Under the pieces are notes generated by a model. That model was not told where the DNA came from. It saw only the letters and a list, made by a program, of their open reading frames with translations, and made no database searches. From Stercorarius parasiticus (lineage: Eukaryota; Chordata; Aves; Charadriiformes; Stercorariidae), in the NCBI GenBank assembly GCA_013396915.1, contig VWZL01002557.1, positions 340,375 to 404,374 of the forward strand: a DNA stretch of 64,000 bases, written 5' to 3'. Shown here one piece after another: positions 25,701 to 34,920 of the stretch. The position numbers and the translations under genes are program-made. The stretch's first letter is position 1, and each line of letters begins with the position of its first letter.

Positions 25701-26400
25701 CCCTCGTGTGCTGGCTTGCTGTTCGGTAAGGACTGCGGTGGGGGTTCGGCTGTGCGGGAGAGGCGGTGTGTACGGGAGGGGACACCGTCGTCACCGTCAC
25801 GGTTTGAGCAGGAGTTGCTCTGTGCAACGTCTGCTCCGTATGTGCAGCCTCGCCTTCCTTCTGCGGTACTCCTGCCATTGCCGGGGGCGGGCAACCGCAC
25901 CAGCTTGCCGTGGTTTTTTGCCAAATTTGCCAAATGCTTGCCTGCACCGAGGGGAGGGGATGGGGACAGGGGTTGGTTGTCCCAGCCATCAGCAGGACAT
26001 TTAGCTGTGCATGTGGACCGGGCAGCGGGTGGGAGCCCAGATGAAGCCGCTCGTGTCTGTGGGTTTCTAATATACAATTCCTTTCTTTTCTTGGCAGGGG
26101 TTGGGAATACAGGTGGAGCCCTCCTAGGTAAAGTGCCTTCCTGCAGCTCATCCTTTCCCGGGGAGTCCTCTCCTCGCAGGCGGGCAGGATCCGGCCCCAG
26201 AGTCTTTGCATTGCTTTCTCTTCTCTCCTGTCCCAGGTGTCATTTGCGTGTACTTGGCTGGCTACCTGATTGAGACAACTGGCTCCTGGATTTCTGTTTT
26301 CAACCTGGTGGCTGCTGTTAACAGCGTTGGCCTCTGTGCATTCCTCGTGTTCGGAGAGGCCCAGAGGGTGGACACAGACTCTGCATATATGGACCTCTAG
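7321..26400 (+). CDS. SLC17A9: SLC17A9, vesicular nucleotide transporter (VNUT), 13 coding exons
   Basis: VNUT loads ATP and other nucleotides into secretory vesicles and lysosomes using the membrane potential made by the V-ATPase, feeding purinergic signalling. Coding exons: 7321-7358, 16490-16687, 18289-18428, 19108-19207, 19985-20115, 20898-20994, 21882-21978, 24083-24170, 24458-24492, 25063-25178, 25670-25725, 26098-26127, 26237-26400. All introns are GT-AG and phases agree throughout: 1290 nt, 429 residues plus TAG (human is 436). It is a 12-span major facilitator of the SLC17 anion family. TM1 includes [12 protein letters not shown] (Arg34) and TM4 includes [11 protein letters not shown] (Arg118); both arginines are kept in human VNUT. 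Other recognisable stretches are [57 protein letters not shown] and [16 protein letters not shown]. Odd points are Gln79 in the motif-A loop and a weak donor after exon 2. The start codon is the least certain part. Confidence 0.95.
7962..8001. repeat. 20-base unit, two tandem copies
   Basis: The unit GTTAAAAACACTATTAAGCC is followed directly by a copy with two A-to-G differences. A partial degenerate copy precedes it. Small local duplication, not a known family. Confidence 0.8.
8930..9400. promoter_or_regulatory. Candidate enhancer in SLC17A9 intron 1
   Basis: AT-richer block within GC-rich intron. It contains a perfect POU octamer ATGCAAAT at 9337-9344, a TATAAAA at about 9279, GGTAATTGAAAG, and several TGATCA/TTGATC words. 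The look (complex, non-repetitive, motif-dense) is that of a conserved regulatory element or a secondary promoter, but conservation is not tested. Confidence 0.3.
11032..11054. repeat. Perfect 23-base palindrome (11-base arms, 1-base centre)
   Basis: The left arm ATTTACAGTGA is the exact reverse complement of the right arm TCACTGTAAAT, separated by a single A. It stands isolated at the edge of GC-rich DNA. Confidence 0.9.
11405..11440 (-). mobile_element. Possible MIR/CORE-SINE fragment
   Basis: AGAGAGGGAAACTGAGGTAG resembles inverted MIR 'cagatgaggaaactgaggca'. Only about 25 bases, so weak. Confidence 0.25.
12640..13240. promoter_or_regulatory. Candidate conserved element in SLC17A9 intron 1
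   Basis: An AT-rich, CpG-poor, non-repetitive block contrasts with CpG-rich DNA on both sides. It includes ATAATTAGG, ATGCATTTACAAAG and ATATTATTTGAATGG, typical of homeodomain/POU bound elements. Judged from composition and motifs only. Confidence 0.3.
15881..16465 (-). mobile_element. CR1 retrotransposon, 5'-truncated, antisense to SLC17A9
   Basis: Starts with the inverted CR1 3' terminus (AATCATAGAATCACGGAATG). It continues with the standard inverted CR1 3' UTR and the C-terminal part of the reverse-transcriptase ORF, which reads on the minus strand with [27 protein letters not shown] and similar. The ORF is broken, so it is a dead copy. Its inner end is within about 25-45 bases of the SLC17A9 exon 2 acceptor. 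Confidence 0.92.
16490..16687 (+). CDS. SLC17A9: SLC17A9 coding exon 2 (TM1-TM2)
   Basis: Encodes residues 13-79 from [13 protein letters not shown] to GGHISDQ, covering TM1 (about 20-41), the first luminal loop and TM2 (about 57-74). The acceptor (ccctgcag) has a long pyrimidine tract directly downstream of a CR1 copy. The donor is gtactg with A as the last exon base, weaker than any other donor in this gene. If the intron is retained, translation stops at 16731-16733. Confidence 0.93.
16688..18288 (+). other. SLC17A9 intron 2
   Basis: No exon or known element is seen apart from a duplicated 21-base word at 17954-18002. The intron begins with the unusual donor gtactg. Confidence 0.75.
17954..18002. 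repeat. 21-base word repeated at 28-base spacing
   Basis: GGGTGCACCAGTGCGGTGGT plus one G occurs identically at 17954 and 17982. A small recent duplication. Confidence 0.8.
18289..18428 (+). CDS. SLC17A9: SLC17A9 coding exon 3 (TM3-TM4)
   Basis: Encodes [19 protein letters not shown] through [13 protein letters not shown], residues 80-126. The GGEKV loop end and TM3-TM4 match the human protein closely. Arg118 aligns with human Arg119 in TM4, a residue reported as important for transport. A short TCTG repeat starts about 35 bases after the donor. Confidence 0.95.
18457..18477. repeat. (TCTG)n short tandem repeat
   Basis: About five TCTG units just inside intron 3. Confidence 0.75.
19108..19207 (+). 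CDS. SLC17A9: SLC17A9 coding exon 4 (TM4-TM5)
   Basis: Encodes [20 protein letters not shown] then [13 protein letters not shown] (residues 127-159), the cytosolic loop and start of TM5. This is the most strongly conserved stretch of the family and aligns without gaps to human. Confidence 0.96.
19515..19560 (+). mobile_element. Possible ancient MIR/CORE-SINE fragment
   Basis: The stretch around GATGGGGATAATATCACTTCC resembles the MIR segment 'aaaatggggataataatagtacct'. Very short and diverged, in SLC17A9 intron 4. Confidence 0.3.
19985..20115 (+). CDS. SLC17A9: SLC17A9 coding exon 5 (TM5-TM6)
   Basis: Encodes residues 160-202 and starts codon 203, from [20 protein letters not shown] to KYLLGEK. 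The WYGW(E/Q)S(V/I)FYFSG motif marks the loop between TM5 and TM6. Standard donor (G before gtgagt). Confidence 0.95.
20898..20994 (+). CDS. SLC17A9: SLC17A9 coding exon 6 (central cytosolic loop)
   Basis: Encodes [20 protein letters not shown] then [13 protein letters not shown], residues 203-235. The first half is poorly conserved, as expected for the linker between the two six-helix halves; VPW-LF-K-W matches human and anchors the alignment. Confidence 0.92.
21882..21978 (+). CDS. SLC17A9: SLC17A9 coding exon 7 (TM7)
   Basis: Encodes [20 protein letters not shown] followed by [12 protein letters not shown], residues 235-267: TM7 and the luminal loop with the strongly conserved SWLPTFF motif. 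Ends in phase 0. Confidence 0.95.
21979..24082 (+). other. SLC17A9 intron 7 with AT-rich candidate element at 22650-22940
   Basis: Most is GC-rich and featureless. The block at about 22650-22940 is AT-rich and CpG-poor with AGTAATTTACC and ATTATATGATGG, and may be a conserved intronic element. A 12-base T-run (homopolymer) lies at about 23978. Confidence 0.4.
24083..24170 (+). CDS. SLC17A9: SLC17A9 coding exon 8 (TM8)
   Basis: Encodes [20 protein letters not shown] then [10 protein letters not shown], residues 268-297. The SDHLINQG loop is the second-half counterpart of motif A. Confidence 0.96.
24458..24492 (+). CDS. SLC17A9: SLC17A9 coding exon 9 (35-base short exon)
   Basis: Encodes [12 protein letters not shown] (residues 297-308) with good acceptor (ttccag) and donor (gtaaga). 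Arg304 in TIRK matches the Arg of VRK in human. From memory of its numbering this may be Arg311, reported as mutated in a skin disorder (porokeratosis). Short exons of this size are easily missed by gene finders. Confidence 0.93.
24759..24944 (+). other. Possible alternative terminal exon in SLC17A9 intron 9
   Basis: A good acceptor (ttttctttcacag) is followed by 61 open codons and TGA at 24942-24944. The frame is exactly that of exon 9 (phase 0). The peptide begins [20 protein letters not shown] and is acidic and hydrophilic. Splicing exon 9 to it would give a 369-residue protein lacking the last transmembrane segments. No poly(A) signal is evident close by. Could be chance. Confidence 0.2.
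25063..25178 (+). CDS. SLC17A9: SLC17A9 coding exon 10 (TM9-TM10)
   Basis: Encodes [20 protein letters not shown] and [18 protein letters not shown], residues 309-346. The acceptor follows a long pyrimidine tract (cctttcttccag). Confidence 0.95.
25670..25725 (+). CDS. SLC17A9: SLC17A9 coding exon 11
   Basis: Encodes [20 protein letters not shown] across the junctions (residues 347-366), almost identical to human over DLAPSCAG. Confidence 0.95.
26098..26127 (+). CDS. SLC17A9: SLC17A9 coding exon 12 (30-base short exon)
   Basis: Encodes [10 protein letters not shown] across its junctions (residues 366-376). Acceptor ttggcag, donor gtaaag. It is needed to keep frame and length with human (human reads VANTAGALAG here). 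Confidence 0.93.
   Translation, partial: GLGIQVEPS
26237..26400 (+). CDS. SLC17A9: SLC17A9 last coding exon (TM11-TM12, C-terminus)
   Basis: Encodes [20 protein letters not shown] through [14 protein letters not shown] and the tail TDSAYMDL, then TAG at 26398-26400 (residues 377-429). The end EAQRVD...DL is shared with human VNUT and identifies the family member beyond doubt. Confidence 0.96.
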
Positions 26401-28950
26401 AGATGAGTCCAGCAAGCAGCCGAGGAACAGGAGAGTGTCACATCTATGTGTCATTGTCGCACAAGTGCCAAAGAACATCTCTTTTTTTTTTAGGTGTTTA
26501 CCAGGGAAAAGTATACTGAGACCAAGTACGTAATGGGTCTGGATGAAATCCATGGGAGAAAAGAAATTTAGAGTTCATTTTTTGCTCAGGGCATAGCTGA
26601 TGGCCTGCAGAGCCGTTCAGCTCAACGTCTGTGACAAGTTTGCCCCAGTCCGTGTCTAGTGGACAAATTTCCATGTGGCCAAAGCAGCTCACCTGGCTTG
26701 TCCCCGAGGGGAGCCGGGGTTTGCATGCTCTGCCCTGCAGAGGGGAGCTGCTTTGCTGTGCCAGGAGTGGGTCCCTCCATGCTCTGCCGTCCTGTGGCCG
26801 CAGGGAGGGTGGCCGGCTCTCGGGCGACACGTGTCCTCTGAGCTACATGGAAGGAATAACCCAAACAAACGTACCTCTGACCTTAACCCTCCCTTACGTG
26901 CCTTCATTCTGCAGTCTGCTCGACAGGTACAAGCCAGGTGTACGAGAGAAAGGGTTGTGAGATGAATTCAAGGCTTCCCTTCAGGGGAAGTCTTCTGGCT
27001 GGATGTCTGCCGTGGACGCAGGGGCACGAGGTTGCGTCAATACTGCCTTCACGGTGCTGGAGCTGAGCCGGGGGGCTGCCGAGCGGAATGCTCAAACCAG
27101 CGGAGCCCATCTTTGCTCAAGGGCTTCCTCCTCTGCCGGGTCGCTTTACTCCAGCCCTGAGCCAAGGCAGAGCACCTCCATCGTGAGAGCAGAGACCTGC
27201 AGTCGCCCGTGGCCAGGCTCAGCTGGGCTGACCTCGCCGCGTAGGTGCCGCCGAGGAACCCCCCGGAGCTGCTTTGCCACGTGCTGTGAATGCGTGGGAA
27301 GAGCAGGTCCCGTTCTGCGCTACGGATCTAAACTCCCAAATGCTTTCTGCTTGATTAGACGCGTCCTCCGCGTGCTCCCAAAGGGACACCAGAGACTTCC
27401 CAAAGAGCCCGCAATGGGCAGGTTTGGTTTCTACGTTAAAGCGTAAAGCAAATTTCTGCGCTGGGGATCCGTAGTACTGGATGTGGATCCCTGCGGTTCC
27501 CTGTGTCAGAGGGAAGTACTCGGCTGCCCACGCCTCTGAGCCTGAATGTCTTAAGTTATTTATAAATATTTTTAAATTTAAGTACCAAATCCTATATTTT
27601 ATGTACTTGAGGCCTGATTCTGCATGCTTATTTTGAGTGGTACTCCCACCAAACCCCACAGTATTTCTGGAAGGGAAGGATTCACCAGCCTACAGTTCCT
27701 GGTTTTGTAGGATCTATTTTAAATGTGACATTTCGTATTAAGGCAATTCACTGCTTTTCCTCCCACCCCTTGCTTGCAGCCTGAAAGGATCTTTTTGATT
27801 TCTCGGGTGCTTACCGGAAAACTTCAGCTGAAACTTGGGACCAGATTTCCCAAGGCATCTCGCCGTGCAGGAAAGCTATAGGTTCAGATTAATTGTTCTT
27901 AAAAAAAAAAAGAAAAGAATTATCCCCTGCTTCTCCTTTTGTTTTGGCCAAATTTCTTCTTGGAAGGTATGTTGGAGCCATGTTAAGTTTCTGAATCGCT
28001 GGGTTTATAGTGAAGATATTGACAGCCTTTTAATTGCAGAGACACTAATGGGTGCCACTGAGCTAAGCTGGGCTACTTATTGCGGTATTAAGAGATAAAG
28101 ATGCAACTGCCTGATGGCTTCACAAGAAAATATAGGATTGGTGTGGCTTGACTGGGGGCCAGAGAGATAAAACATATATTTTTTTTTTCTCCTTCTGTGC
28201 TTTTTTCCCCTAAAAGGCTGGTTGCTTCCATAGGTACAAGTCTGTACCTGGGGTGCGGAGCCAGGACACACGGACGCTGCTGGGAACCCTCTTAAAATCA
28301 GCGGGTAAAACGGGGAGGGCACAGAGCAAACGCGACCCCGGCTTGCCAAAGAGGCCCGAGGCTCTGGAGACTTCTCTGCCAGCCTTGTCCCTCCTCCAGC
28401 GCGAGCAGCTGATTTGCACGGCTTGTTCTATAACCGCATAGGAAAAAAAAAAAAAAAAAAGGTGGTTTTTGGTTTTTTTTTCTTTTCGCATCTTCCCTGG
28501 CCATTCGGCGTTGCGGGTCAGGAGCACGAGGAGGGAGCTCAGGTTCTCTTTGCTGGTTGCACCATTTCTCCTGGAAGAGTTGGTGGGTTTAAATCACTCA
28601 CATTCGAACCAGGCAGCTTGGCCACCCCTTGCCTCTGCAAGCTGGGAAGTTTGGAACGAAGATCTTCAAAGGAAAGTCAGCGCTGCCGGCGGTGCCTTCC
28701 CTGTAAATCCAGCTAAGGCTTTGGTGGGCCGTCCAGATTGGCTGGCTCTGTAAACGGGCTAATAAGTTAAATATTTGAAGTACCTTTGAGGCTTAGGTTT
28801 CGTTATGTTCGTGCCTCTTTGGTGAAGTATTGAAACCATTTCACAAAGCTGTAGTGTTGTTTGATTAAGCAACCTTGCCAAAGCTTGCTGTCTGAGAGTT
28901 TTTGTTATGGAAGGACCTAAAAAAAATAAAGGCAGCGAATCATTTGCACA
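26401..28950 (+). other. SLC17A9: SLC17A9 3' UTR and downstream flank
   Basis: The transcript must continue past the stop at 26400. The first canonical AATAAA I find is at 28925-28930. An AT-rich stretch at 27540-27610 (with TATAAA) could hold a variant signal, so the UTR end is unresolved. An 18-base A-run lies at 28443-28460. No other gene is evident. Confidence 0.4.
28443..28460. repeat. (A)18 homopolymer
   Basis: Uninterrupted A-run followed by T-runs; no retroposed gene body is attached that I can identify. Confidence 0.8.
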
Positions 28951-29351
28951 CTGTCTGGTTTTCTCTTCGAATGCCAAGGTGCTAATTTGTGTGCTCAGTA
29001 AGGGACAGACAGAACTCAAGTATATTTAGTGTGATTAACTCCTTAGGGGTGGTGCGAGAGGAGGGGGAGGCTGTACCAGAGAGTATCTGGGCTGGCACAT
29101 TTTCACTCGTACGTCGGACCTCAGAGTACATCCAGCTACATCTTCTTCCCACTTATTTTGGACAACTGACTGAAAAGCTGTCTTCAGCGGGAAGGGGACG
29201 TGGTCTAATGTCATTTATTAGAGTAATAACACAAAAGCAAGTCTTCCGTTGGGTGGGATACACCCCCGCAGCCAGATCGCCTTCCCCTTGGTGTTAAAAA
29301 TAATGCTATTCCCAACTTTTTTGCATCCTGCCCGATAGGTTCGACCAGATG

Positions 29352-29366
29352 CCAACAGAGGGAGCT
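29352..29366 (+). promoter_or_regulatory. CTCF-like motif
   Basis: CCAACAGAGGGAGCT resembles the CTCF core (CCASYAGRKGGCRS), with mismatches. It lies shortly after the SLC17A9 transcript, where a domain boundary would make sense. Weak evidence. Confidence 0.25.
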
Positions 29367-29421
29367 GTCTGATTTGGGATGCGGCAGCTCCCGGCTGGCT
29401 GAGTGAGAGCTGCCGAGCCTG

Positions 29422-29545
29422 GCCCTGGCACAGCTGGCACAGCTGGAATGGATAGTGTGGCTGGCATGGGTGGTGGGGCTGGTGCGGATGGTTTGGGAGG
29501 GCTGGCACAGCTGGTACAGCGGTTGGTAACACCTGGCACAGCTGG
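29422..29545. repeat. Degenerate minisatellite with CTGGCACAGCTGG units
   Basis: The word GGCACAGCTGG and variants (GGTACAGCGG, GGCATGGGTGG, GGTGCGGATGG) recur about every 10-12 bases over roughly 120 bases. Confidence 0.6.
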
Positions 29546-30156
29546 GCAGCGAGCGGAGCCTGGCCCCACCGAGGAGCAGCCCCGGCTGGTGGCTCCCGCC
29601 TCTGTGGGAGAGTCCCGGGACCTGCTGCCCCAGCATCCGCCTTCCCTCTTCATTTGGCGATTGTCCAGGTAGTACGAGGCCAGCCAGCAAAAGTTTGGGA
29701 CTACATTTTAAAAGGAGAAATAGGCGCTAAAGGAATTTTAAAACCTCATCTGTAGGGTCATGTAATCAAGAAAATATCTTTCGGGACTGCAGAGCGCACT
29801 AATTTTCTCCTCAATGTGCTCAGAAAAAAAAAAAAAAACCAGCATGAATCTTTGTGGTATGAAAATGATGCTGTGAAGATAATTTAGCAGAATGCAAGTT
29901 ATCCTCAACTTTTCCTGTCCTTTTGCTCCTCTTATAAAGGCATAGACAACCTCTGACATACACACTTGAGCTGTTTTGACCTGAAAAGCCCTAAGAAACC
30001 ACAGACCCACCTTCTTCTTCATGGTATCCTGCAACCGTGTAAAGCCTGAGAGAAAAGAACGAGCTCTGCCACGTTCCTTCCATCGTGCGGGTGCCAGGGC
30101 TACCCTGCCTGCCGCGCTGGAGCCCAATTTCCAGCCTGCCCTGAGCAGGGACAGGT

Positions 30157-30517
30157 TCATAGAATCATAGAATGGTTTGGGTGTGAAGGGACCTTAAAGC
30201 CCACCCAGTGCCACCCCCTGCCCTGGGCAGGGACATCTCCCACCACACCAGGTTGCTCCAAGCCCCGTCCAGCCTGGCCTTGAACCCCTCCAGGGATGGG
30301 GCAGCCACAGCTTCTCTGGGCAACCTGGGCCAGGGGCTCACCACCCTCACAGCAAAGAATTTCTTCCTAATAACCAGTCTAAATCTCCCCTCCTTCAGTT
30401 TAAAACCGTTACCCCGTGTCCTATCATTACACCCCCTGACAAAGAGTCCCTCCCCATCCTTCCCGTAGGCCCCCTTTAGGGCCTGGAAGGGGCTCTAAGG
30501 TATCCCCGGAGCCTTCT
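30157..30517 (-). mobile_element. CR1 retrotransposon, 5'-truncated
   Basis: Starts with inverted CR1 end TCATAGAATCATAGAATGG and then runs closely parallel to the copy at 15881, so both belong to the same subfamily. It ends within the 3' UTR/ORF2 tail. Non-functional. Confidence 0.92.
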
Positions 30518-30924
30518 GGTGCTAAAGGGACTGGGAACCTGGGACTGGGCTTCAAGGCTGATTAATGAGAGGTACGTTGTGTGTGAGTTGGAACTGATGG
30601 GCCAGTTTGTATTTCAATTGTTTGGGGCATATTCAATAGCTGGCTCTAGAGTATTGGAAGGATACTGGTTTATTGCAGTTTGCATAACACTAAATCAATA
30701 AACACATTCAAGCAGATGGAAAGCAAAACACAGGAGAAAAACAGCACTATTTGGAGGAGAAAAGAAACAGCAAAGAGCACTTCTCGCTGGTACTTTCGCC
30801 TTGAAAACACAAGCAGATGCTCTCACAGCAGAGACCTGATCTAACATCCACCTGCCAGGTCCCCGGGGCTGGGACATGCCCCAAAGACACCGTCGTTCCG
30901 CAAAGGGCACCCAGCGCCGTAACA

Positions 30925-31055
30925 AGCAAAATATCACCGTTTATTGCAGCCGTGACCTACTGCAGGGCGCCTAATGAGGAATTTTCCATTTCAAACTTTA
31001 ATGCAATAATTAAGATGTCCATTAAGGTCTTTACAGTTTGACTGCTTGTAATTAA
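30925..31055. promoter_or_regulatory. Candidate conserved element
   Basis: AT-rich, CpG-poor block with TTTAATGCAATAATTAAG, CATTAAGG and TTGTAATTAAAA, a cluster of homeodomain-type cores. Confidence 0.3.
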
Positions 31056-31929
31056 AAACGGGGGGGACGGGGAGGGGGGCGACGGCAGGGAGTTGCGGTC
31101 CAGGGCATCAAGCTCCCGCCGGCAGCTTTAAGTGCTCTCCCCGATTTTTCTTCTCTGTTTTCTTTCTTTCTTCGAAATAATTTCCCTGGTTTTGTTTGTA
31201 ATTGTCCTCGGGGCAGGTGGCCTGAAAAACATGTGAAAGCCAATCTTAGTCCCCACAAGTGCTTGGTTTTAAAAAAGAGCTTTTCCTCTCTACCAAAACA
31301 CCTCCGAAACACCGGTGCTCCTGGGCGCCAGTTTTGGGGGTGTCCCTGAGCAGGGACATCCTTGGGGCTCTGCAGGCATCACCTTGGGCCAGGCTGCCCC
31401 CTCTGACGGCACCGGGAACACAGCGTGAGCCAGGATGGCCCAGCTCCACCAGCAAAGACTCACGGGAATAACCCAAAAGCACAGCGTGACCGGCAGCCCC
31501 AGGAACGGTAACCGGGGTTTTTATGCTCCAGTTGGTTTCCAGACCGGTATAGCTCCCTGCTTACACAGCTCCCGGTGCTGGATTAAGGGTGGGGTAGGTT
31601 TTAATCCAATAATGAAAAGAGAAGAAACCCCCACATAAACCCCCATCTTCCAAAGTGTCTCTGCTCCTGGGAGGTCCAAGTCCCATTGTCCAGTAATAGG
31701 ATTTGGCCTCCTAAAGCGGGACTGAAAGACTCGTAAAATTTTGCTCCCAAATCACCAGATTTTTGCAAAGGATTAGCAAAAATTAATGATTTGACTGAGG
31801 AAGTAGCTGCCAGACAAGCTTTGGCTGATCCCTCGAATCCCTTCCCAAATTGCTTTCCCCTGCTCTGTAAAACCACCAATTTACTGGTGACTCGCTCTTG
31901 CTCTTCCGAACACAGCGCTGGGCGCGATC

Positions 31930-32200
31930 TCCTGGCATTTTGGCATTAATTATTCTCTAATAAATTGTTATTAATTTCAGCTGCAAAGGAAAAAAAAAAA
32001 TAATAAAAAAAATCCCACTTCCATGGGAGACAATGGAAAGGTACACGTGTAGCAATTATCGGTAGGATTTTACACAAAGAATTAGCAACCTACTCGCGCA
32101 TGTCCTGCATTCTCATTAAAGGCAAACCATTGGCGGCTGACGGGGGATTTTCCTGTGCAACCATTTAGGCTCGTTGCAGCTGTTAAATTCCTTTCATGTT
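31930..32200. promoter_or_regulatory. Candidate conserved element
   Basis: Contains GGCATTAATTATTC, TTGTTATTAATTTC, a SOX-like ACAATGG at about 32030, AGCAATTATC and TTCTCATTAAAGG. The A-rich run in its middle (about 31990-32010) reduces its value. Confidence 0.28.
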
Positions 32201-34194
32201 GGTTTTTTTTTGCCCCCCCCCGGCTTCTCCCACCAAGTCTCAGACAAACCCGCTCATTTACGATCTCTCCTGTAAACCCGCGTTGAGTTACGCGTGAGGA
32301 GAACGCTTTCATGAGACTCAGCCCTTCAGATGCCTGGAGCCAGCGCGAACGTCGGCTGGTCACGGCTGCCTTTCTACGCTTTTGCTCCTATTTTGCCCCA
32401 AATGAGACAAGCGAGGGCTCGTGCCCATAAACCCGCTGTCACAAATTTCTCATCTGGGATCACCTTTGTGTGGTTTTGCTGCTGGGACCAACCTGCTCCT
32501 CCAGCATCCTCCCTCCGGCTCCTGCATCCCGTGGTCCAGCGCTCTCCCAGCCCGTCTCCCCAAGCCCATTTAGCAGGTTTGGGGGAGCAGACAATGTCCC
32601 CCCACATGTCCCCAGGCTCATGGGAGGGAAGATGAACCCTCATCTTCTACACCCCAGGCCCTGGTTATTTACCGGTTATTTAGCAAAATAACCCCCCTAA
32701 ACAAATAGTATTATCAGCAAGAGCATAATCAGATATCAGACAGCGGGTTTTCAGATGTGCAATTTATCGTGATCTGTTTTATTTCATGTTATTTCAGCCC
32801 ATCAGGGGCACAATTGCGCTTTGAAAAGGGCTGGAGGCTGCAGCTCCCACCGCAGGAGCCACCTGGACCAGCAAGAGCTCAGCGTAAAACCTCCCTCCTT
32901 GCAATTTCATTTTCCAGAAAGCTCTAAGTAGGACACGCGCTGCAGCAAAGTGGGTGACCTGAGGAGTGTTTGCCCAGCCCTGGGCTGTCCTGCCAGGAGA
33001 GCCAGTGCCGGCGGCAGACGGGCTGTTCTGCACCTGGACAAGAACGTTCGGATCCAGGGACCATGACAAACCTCTTCAGAGGGGTACCTGTTTTCTGGGA
33101 TTTTGTGCCTGGAGTCAGCTGGGAGTATGAAATTCAAAATTAACCCATTTCTTAGTTAAATGATGCATTTTTCAGGCTTAAAAACTAAGGGGAAATTTTG
33201 CTTCACCTCCAAATCAGATTTTTTTCCCAGCTCATGGCTCCGTGACAAACTAAGTGAAAAGCTTTAGCCTTTTTGTTGCCAAACTCTGGATGCAGCTCTT
33301 CATCCTTTGAGCTCTATCAAATACCGAGTGATCTCTCTCAGCGCCCTCAGGTCATTCCAATACTTTGAGAAATGCACTGTTTAATTTTGATTCCGGTTAA
33401 AAAAATTAACTGATAAAATTACGGAAATCCAGAAACAGAGACAGAGCCTTGAGATGGACAAACTCTTCCTGGCAGGTTTTGGAAATCTTTTGTAATAGCT
33501 TGGGGTTGAAAAATGGGAACTGCCTGGGAGATCTGAAATATAAACACGCCTGGAACCAGCTGTATTTTAAAGGGTTTAGGATAGAAATCGCGCCTGAAAG
33601 AGCATCATTAAGATGTATTACCCACAGGTTTAAAGGATATGGATAAAGCTGTTCAGGATGGAAACTGAACCAGATTCGCTGTTTCAAAACCAGATACGCT
33701 AATACACACGCAGTCGGATGCTGAATTTGCTGTGGTAGTTAGCCCGGCCGAAACCTGCCTGTGTGGGTTGTATCTGTGTGCGCTGTCGCAGTTAAAACAC
33801 ACATAGAATAGGCACGTGAAAATCTGGCTTGTAAACGTAACACCAAGGTAGTGCAATTTGGGGTATTCCAGGCTGGTTTTGCCGTTGGGATGGAGAGGGG
33901 GCTGAAGCTGGCAGCTCAAATAAGGCATCTGCCTCCAGGAGTGCCCAGTCCACTGGGAACCAGGAGGGGCTTTGCTTCAGCACCCGCCCTTTTCTGCAGA
34001 GCCCAAAACTATAGCGTGAGTAAGAAACGGCGTATTTTGGCATTGCTCAGGGCTTCGGTGTTCGTAGGTGACTCTTTGCCCCTGGGCTGGTAGGAACGTG
34101 TCACCCTTCTCAGGAAAGACACCGTTTTCTCTCTTTTCCTGCAATGCAGTGCCAATTTTTATCCTCTTCTGATGGTGTCTGGTCATCCTCTCCC

Positions 34195-34227
34195 TCCTCC
34201 TCCTCCTCCTCCTCCTCCTCCTCCTCC
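34195..34227. repeat. (TCC)11 microsatellite
   Basis: Eleven uninterrupted TCC units; on the minus strand this produces a poly-Glu or poly-Arg open frame that is not a gene. Confidence 0.95.
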
Positions 34228-34689
34228 TTGGAGATTTCTGGATTAAAGAACAAAGCACGGAATTGATTTCCTGAACGTGCATTAGGGAGGATTATTCCAG
34301 GAGATTCATCCGTGTTTGGTGGATTAATATTTCCAGGGAAGGGCATCTCCGATCTCAGCCGGTACTTCTCTCGACATATCCCGGAACGTTTTTTGCTTTT
34401 GCAGGCGAGGAGGAGCATCTGTAAAGGCAAGAGACAGACAGCAGAAGTTCACGGCACTGGCGCTGGAGCTTCAGAATCTTCTGCAACACCAGCATTTCCC
34501 ATATAAACATATGAAGGGTGTTTTATGTGAATTCTGCCTTTTCTTCATTCTGCTAATAATAAAGAATAAAACCAGATAGGTATCAGACAGACAGAAAACA
34601 CTACCGGCAGCAGGGAAATCAGGTACAAACCCCTGCGTAGCATCACTCGCCACCGACAGCACCCTCTGAGAGAGGGGCACAGCACTCAA

Positions 34690-34920
34690 ACGACACAGGG
34701 GCCTGGCCAATTAGTTAATTTGGCCTCCATGCCCTGCACAAACATAGCAGATCAAGGGCCTATTACGTTATAAGAGCAACCTGTGAAGCCTTTATGGCGC
34801 TGTGTGGCTCTGAATTATGCTTCAGAGGCGAACAACTAAAGTGGAGCTAAAGCTCCCTCCTGGTCTGTCTTGCACGCGGAGGAGACTCTGTGTATAATTG
34901 AGCAGAAGAAACAAAACTTT
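34690..34920. promoter_or_regulatory. Candidate conserved element
   Basis: Motif-dense block with CCAATTAGTTAATTTGG, TATTACGTTATAAG, GAATTATGC and GTATAATTGAGC. CCAATTAGTTAATTTGG is a partial inverted repeat of homeodomain cores. Confidence 0.33.

Noticed and set aside
25666..26553. 295-codon minus-strand open frame
   Set aside because: It is antisense to SLC17A9 exons 11-13, which are securely identified; its openness mirrors the coding strand.
34110..34430. Minus-strand frame with poly-Glu tract (and a poly-Arg one in another frame)
   Set aside because: Translation of the (TCC)n microsatellite at 34195-34227.
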